This document shows positions 5,072-8,317 of a stretch of DNA of 8,317 nt, piece by piece. The stretch is from Anaerolineales bacterium (lineage in GTDB: Bacteria > Chloroflexota > Anaerolineae > Anaerolineales > UBA4823), in the NCBI GenBank assembly GCA_026415275.1, contig JAOAHK010000050.1, forward strand, positions 1,931 through 10,247, written 5' to 3'. The translations under genes were made by a program, and so were the position numbers. Each line of letters opens with the position of its first letter. Within the stretch, counting starts at the first letter, position 1. A model generated the notes under the pieces. It was not told the DNA's origin and did not search any database. It worked only from the letters and a program-made list of their open reading frames with translations.

Positions 5072-6948
5072 GTGAAGTTACCCTATTTGTTCGGAAGGCA
5101 AGCGGTTTGGTGCGAGCATGGTCAACCTTTGATGCTTTCATCTACGCTACTTTTTCAATTAACCTGATCACCCTCGGTTTATATATCTTCTCCTATTGTT
5201 ATTATTTTGAGGGGAATTTGGCAACTGCCGTGGTGATCGGTGGTGTGTTCACCATCTTTGAGGTGATCGTCTATGCAAGTTTGATTTCGGCTATGCCTCG
5301 CGCTGGTGGTGATTACGTTTGGCAAAGCCGTATCCTTGGGAGAGGGATAGGCTTTCTGCTGGCAGTGACCGGTTGGTGGTTCATCCTCTGGCTGTGGGTG
5401 CCCCTGTATGGACAGATGTTGGTTTACACTTTCTTCACCCCAATCCTAGCCATTTTAGGGGCTAAAGATGCCGCTTTATGGTTTACGAATACCCCAACAG
5501 GACTATTAGTTGGCTGTTTGTCGGTTTGTCTCATTGTTTTTATCTACATCGCTGTGGGTATGAAATGGTATGCGCGGGTGCAAAAATTCTGCTTCTTTGG
5601 CGGAATGCTTGGTTTGCTCATTGTCTTCTTGCTGCTCTTGTTTGGTAATCAACAAACCTTTATCGCAAACCTGAACGCCTTTGCAGCCAAATATTTCGGT
5701 GTCAGCGGGGTTGATGTGTATCAAGCAACCCTCGCGGCTGGTGAAGCTGCTGGCGCAGTTGCAGCTCCGCTAGGTAACTTTGCCATTGGCGCTAGTATGG
5801 CCTTAATTCCCATGATTGTTTTCTTTAACCTCTGGCCGAACTGGGGCTCAACGCTCTATGGCGAGGTGCGCGGTGCAAACGACTACAAACGTAACTTCTG
5901 GGGCATGGCTTGGGCAATTATCGTAACAGCCGTCCTTGCGCTAATCTTCTTTGCCTTAATCAGCAAATCCATCGGATGGGATTTCTATCACAAAGCAAAC
6001 GGTGCCTTTTGGAACTACACTTGGGGATATACTGAAGAACCCCCTCCATTACCCTTCTGGCCCTATCCTGTGTTGTTTGCAGCCTTTATGACTCAGAGCC
6101 CAGTGATCCATTTCATCGTGGTGTTGTTGATGAGTTTGTGGTGGTTCGGCTGGTCGGGAACCGTTTTTCTCAGCTCTACTCGGGTCATCTTTGCGGCCGC
6201 CTTTGACCGTATGTTACCCGAATGGGTTTCGGCGGTTGAACCGCGCACCCGCACGCCGATCAACGCCCTTTTGCTGATGGTCATTCCTTCGGTGATTATC
6301 TCAATCCTCTATTCCTTCAATATTTGGAACTTCCAGTCGTTGGCGCTAGATGCAACCCTAGTGATTGCGGTAACCTTCCTTGGCACAACCGTAGCTGCAA
6401 TTGTTCTGCCTTGGCGTCAAAAAGAGATTTACGAAGGCTCACCGATTGCTCAGTATAAAACACCCTCTGTCTTGGGCTGGTTGGTCATGGTTTTGTATGC
6501 CCTTGCAACCGTTTATCTTATTGTTACTTCTTTTGGGTACATGCAGAGCGTATTGGGTGGTTTATCAGCAATCGGTGCTGATGGTTTGACCTGGTTCATT
6601 GTCATTGTTGTCTCCTTGCTGACTGTGGTCAACGCAGTATTGTTGCTGTGGATCTTGTATTATGTTGGCTCGCGGGTGATTAAGGGCGAAATGTTACCTG
6701 TCGTCACTTCAGCCGGTTTGGTGTTCCTAGGGTTTTTGGACTGGTTGTTGGTCGAGTGGTTCTGGGATCCACATGTTCCGCCGTTTGACTTTCCGCTCTA
6801 TGCCATTGGCTGGTCAAATGTAAGTTCTATGCTCTTTATGCTCTTTAATTACCTGCTGGCTGGTGCGATTTACATTGGGTTTAACCGCTACCGCCGCCGC
6901 CAAGGTATCGATGTGGAGAAAGTTTACAAAGAGATCCCAGTGGAGTAG
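5068..6948 (+). CDS. large APC-superfamily amino acid/amine permease
   Basis: 626 residues. ATG 5068 is preceded by GAAAGGAG at a 6-nt spacing. It is an integral cytoplasmic-membrane protein; by eye about 14 hydrophobic spans lie between residues 20 and 605. APC hallmarks: SAMPRAGGDYVWQSR (74-88) after the second span; GSTLYGEVRGANDYKRNFWGM (260-280), the usual GE-containing loop; and STRVIFAAAFDRMLPEWVSAVEPRTRTPINAL (370-400), the family's conserved cytoplasmic loop. The family imports amino acids, polyamines or related organic cations by symport or exchange. The protein is longer than most members (about 450-550), with a hydrophilic or Ala-rich stretch at 195-235, a Pro-rich segment near EEPPPLPFWPYP (323-334) and extra C-terminal spans. 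The neighbourhood suggests a methylated amine or a demethylation product such as glycine or sarcosine as cargo, which is an inference. A strong terminator follows ten bases after the stop. Confidence 0.9.
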   Translation: MSEVTLFVRKASGLVRAWSTFDAFIYATFSINLITLGLYIFSYCYYFEGNLATAVVIGGVFTIFEVIVYASLISAMPRAGGDYVWQSRILGRGIGFLLAVTGWWFILWLWVPLYGQMLVYTFFTPILAILGAKDAALWFTNTPTGLLVGCLSVCLIVFIYIAVGMKWYARVQKFCFFGGMLGLLIVFLLLLFGNQQTFIANLNAFAAKYFGVSGVDVYQATLAAGEAAGAVAAPLGNFAIGASMALIPMIVFFNLWPNWGSTLYGEVRGANDYKRNFWGMAWAIIVTAVLALIFFALISKSIGWDFYHKANGAFWNYTWGYTEEPPPLPFWPYPVLFAAFMTQSPVIHFIVVLLMSLWWFGWSGTVFLSSTRVIFAAAFDRMLPEWVSAVEPRTRTPINALLLMVIPSVIISILYSFNIWNFQSLALDATLVIAVTFLGTTVAAIVLPWRQKEIYEGSPIAQYKTPSVLGWLVMVLYALATVYLIVTSFGYMQSVLGGLSAIGADGLTWFIVIVVSLLTVVNAVLLLWILYYVGSRVIKGEMLPVVTSAGLVFLGFLDWLLVEWFWDPHVPPFDFPLYAIGWSNVSSMLFMLFNYLLAGAIYIGFNRYRRRQGIDVEKVYKEIPVE

Positions 6949-6957
6949 CACATGTGG

Positions 6958-6993
6958 GAAGTAGGTCGAAATTGCTTTCGACCTACTTCTTTT
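6958..6993 (+). terminator. strong rho-independent terminator after the permease
   Basis: GAAGTAGGTCGAAA (6958-6971) pairs perfectly with 6976-6989 over the tetraloop TTGC, followed by TTTT at 6990-6993. The 14-bp stem and U-run ten bases after the permease stop end the upstream transcription unit. Confidence 0.9.
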
Positions 6994-7192
6994 ATGTACG
7001 GTATTTTGACAATTTCTGTATCTATGACTAATCCATGTGAAATGCGGGTATCTCTAGGTTGATTATCCCGAAGGGAACTGCTCTTTAATGCTTGTTTACA
7101 AACCATTTACGCTAGTTTTAATTTATATCGAATGTGCTTGGATATAATGGCGATTGTTTGCTCTCAAGGAAACTTGTACGAAAAATTTATAT
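6994..7192. other. AT-rich non-coding stretch without a recognised gene
   Basis: This is the first part of the 500-bp gap between permease and binding-protein genes. I see no credible coding frame on either strand. An isolated TATAAT at 7143-7148 has no matching -35, and TTGACA at 7006-7011 has no good -10. A small TCCC-GAA-GGGA hairpin lies near 7066-7076. Nothing else stands out. Confidence 0.5.
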
Positions 7193-7221
7193 TTGACATT
7201 GAAAATAGAGTGTGATAAAAT
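7193..7221 (+). promoter_or_regulatory. sigma70-type promoter for the ABC binding-protein gene
   Basis: An exact TTGACA -35 (7193-7198), a 17-nt spacer and a TAAAAT -10 (7216-7221), with TG at 7213-7214 giving an extended -10. Transcription should start near 7228, giving a leader of about 220 nt. The terminator at 6958-6993 lies upstream, so this is the natural start of a new transcription unit. Confidence 0.75.
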
Positions 7222-7228
7222 TTTGATA

Positions 7229-7244
7229 ATTAAGAAATCTTAAT
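7229..7244. promoter_or_regulatory. operator-like dyad at the predicted transcription start
   Basis: ATTAAGA (7229-7235) and TCTTAAT (7238-7244) form a perfect 7+7 inverted repeat around AA. The 2-nt centre is too tight for an RNA hairpin, so a DNA-binding dimer is more likely. It begins eight bases after the -10 box, where a repressor would block initiation. The regulator is unknown. Confidence 0.45.
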
Positions 7245-7448
7245 AAAGAGAAATCCCATTAAACTAGATTGGAATGAAATATAGAAGTCACCGTATTGTC
7301 TGTATCCGCGAGAATACCTGCAGGCGATATGGATTCTCATAAAGAAGGAGGTGGTGCAAGGCTTCACAATCATAAGTGAATAATTTTTTATATCAAATTG
7401 AAATTCTTATCAACAAAATCTGACAAGATTGAATAAATGGAGGATAAG
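7245..7448 (+). other. long 5' leader of the binding-protein gene
   Basis: About 200 nt of transcribed leader. It contains GAGAAT (7310-7315) pairing with ATTCTC (7333-7338) around the 8-bp palindrome CCTGCAGG (7317-7324), an alternative GTAT/ATAC pairing (7302-7305 with 7314-7317), and TTCAC/GTGAA (7363-7367 with 7376-7380). AAGGAGGT at 7345-7352 has no start codon at a usable distance. These overlapping pairings could be a regulatory leader, but no known riboswitch class is recognisable. Confidence 0.35.
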
Positions 7449-8317
7449 ATGGATCGCAAAATTTCCCGACGTGAATTCTTGAAACTGACCGGACTCGCTG
7501 GTGGGGCTGCTGTGTTAGCTTCCTGCGCGCCGAAAGCTACCCCGACCCCTGAGTTTACCCTGCCCGATCTGACCAGCGGTGAGACTATCCCCTTAGAAGA
7601 TCTTATTAAGGCAGTAGAAATCGAGGGGAAGAATTTGACCACCATCGCTCTGCCACACGACTGGGCGAACTACGGTGAAATGTTGGATACCTTCAAGAAG
7701 AAATATGGGGTGACAATCAATGAATTGAACCCAGATGCTGGTTCGGCAGAGGAATTGGAAGCCATTCGTGCCAACAAAGATACAAAGGGTCCACAAGCTC
7801 CAGATGTCATTGACATTGGTATTGCCTACACCAAGATTGCTAAAGAGGAAGGTTTACTGGCGAAGTATAAGGTTGCTACTTGGGATACGATTACATTGAA
7901 AGACCCGGATGGTTATTGGTGGGCGGAATACTACGGTGTTTTAGTTTTTGAAGTGATCAAGGACCCTAACCTTCCTGTTCCACAAGACTGGCCAGACCTG
8001 CTAAAGCCGGAGTATAAAGGCAAAGTGGCAATGGCGGGAGATGTGCTAAAGTCCAATCAAGCGGTAATGACGGTCATAGCTTCCGGCCTTTCCCGCGCCA
8101 ATGGTGATAAAACCCAAGCTGCCAAAGCAGGGTTAGAATTCTGGAAAGAAATGAACGCAAAAGGCAACTTTATCCCAGTCATTGCCGATCAAGGCCGCAT
8201 TGCCCAAGGTGAGACGCCAGTAGTGATTGAATGGGACTATCTTGCCTTGGCGAACCGCGATGCCCTAGCTGGAAACCCAGATTTAGAGATTGTCGTACCG
8301 CAAACGGGTGTTCTTGG
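7449..8317 (+). CDS. ABC-transporter substrate-binding lipoprotein with Tat signal (3' truncated by window)
   Basis: ATG 7449 follows GGAGG (7439-7443) at a 5-nt spacing. The frame stays open to the right edge, giving 289 full codons. The N-terminus has a twin-arginine motif (SRREFLK, residues 6-12), a short hydrophobic stretch and a lipobox LASC with Cys26, then a Thr/Pro-rich tether. It should be exported folded and anchored outside the cytoplasmic membrane by lipid. The mature part looks like a family-1 extracellular solute-binding protein of the iron(III)/polyamine/2-aminoethylphosphonate type: TLPHDWANYGEMLDTF-like first strand and helix (here from about 66), PDVIDIG (118-124), a WPDLLKPEYKGKVAM segment (181-195) and QGETPVVIEWDYLA (253-266). 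Trp and Tyr residues (W146, W157, W158, W262, Y264) could form an aromatic cage for a quaternary amine, but this is speculative. The membrane and ATPase subunits presumably follow beyond the window. Confidence 0.85.
   Translation, partial: MDRKISRREFLKLTGLAGGAAVLASCAPKATPTPEFTLPDLTSGETIPLEDLIKAVEIEGKNLTTIALPHDWANYGEMLDTFKKKYGVTINELNPDAGSAEELEAIRANKDTKGPQAPDVIDIGIAYTKIAKEEGLLAKYKVATWDTITLKDPDGYWWAEYYGVLVFEVIKDPNLPVPQDWPDLLKPEYKGKVAMAGDVLKSNQAVMTVIASGLSRANGDKTQAAKAGLEFWKEMNAKGNFIPVIADQGRIAQGETPVVIEWDYLALANRDALAGNPDLEIVVPQTGVL

Noticed and set aside
7006..7034. Promoter from TTGACA at 7006
   Set aside because: At 16-18 nt downstream there is no acceptable -10 (TAATCC or similar).
1..8317. tRNA, rRNA, CRISPR arrays, insertion sequences or integration sites
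   Set aside because: No cloverleaf, regularly spaced repeat, transposase or terminal inverted repeat was seen on either strand.

Overview
The window looks like a catabolic gene cluster for methylated quaternary amines (glycine betaine or a relative) from a free-living bacterium of moderate GC content. All genes found are on the + strand. The best taxonomic clue is the last gene. Its lipoprotein signal is followed by a Thr/Pro-rich tether (CAPKATPTPE), a style common in Chloroflexota, especially Anaerolineae. That assignment is an inference from style and not a measurement.

Layout: (1) 1-867, the C-terminal part of a folate-binding GcvT-type demethylase that resembles the C-terminal half of dimethylglycine/sarcosine dehydrogenases; it enters from the left edge. 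(2) 868-1061, a gap with a strong two-tier inverted repeat. (3) 1062-2324, a Rieske oxygenase alpha subunit of the glycine-betaine monooxygenase (GbcA) type. (4) 2328-2366, a perfect 15-bp intercistronic hairpin. (5) 2393-3844, a trimethylamine methyltransferase (MttB) superfamily protein without an in-frame amber codon, so the non-pyrrolysine kind. (6) 3845-3945, a short gap carrying two dyads and a -10-like box. (7) 3946-4884, a calcineurin-type metallophosphoesterase of unknown substrate. (8) 4885-5067, a leader with a possible 22-codon coupled ORF. (9) 5068-6948, a large APC-family permease, closed by a textbook terminator at 6958-6993. (10) 6994-7448, an AT-rich non-coding stretch with a good sigma70-type promoter, an operator-like dyad at the predicted start of transcription and a leader of about 220 nt. 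(11) 7449-8317, a Tat-exported lipoprotein that is the binding protein of an ABC importer; it runs off the right edge.

How the genes may work together (inference): the ABC importer and/or the APC permease bring in the amine. The Rieske enzyme removes a methyl group oxidatively as formaldehyde, and/or the MttB-like protein removes it by methyl transfer. The GcvT-type enzyme passes a later methyl group to tetrahydrofolate. An O2-dependent and an O2-independent demethylase of the same substrate class side by side is the most unusual aspect. Neither the Rieske reductase nor a corrinoid protein for the MttB-like enzyme is in the window. The substrate is not proven by the sequence.
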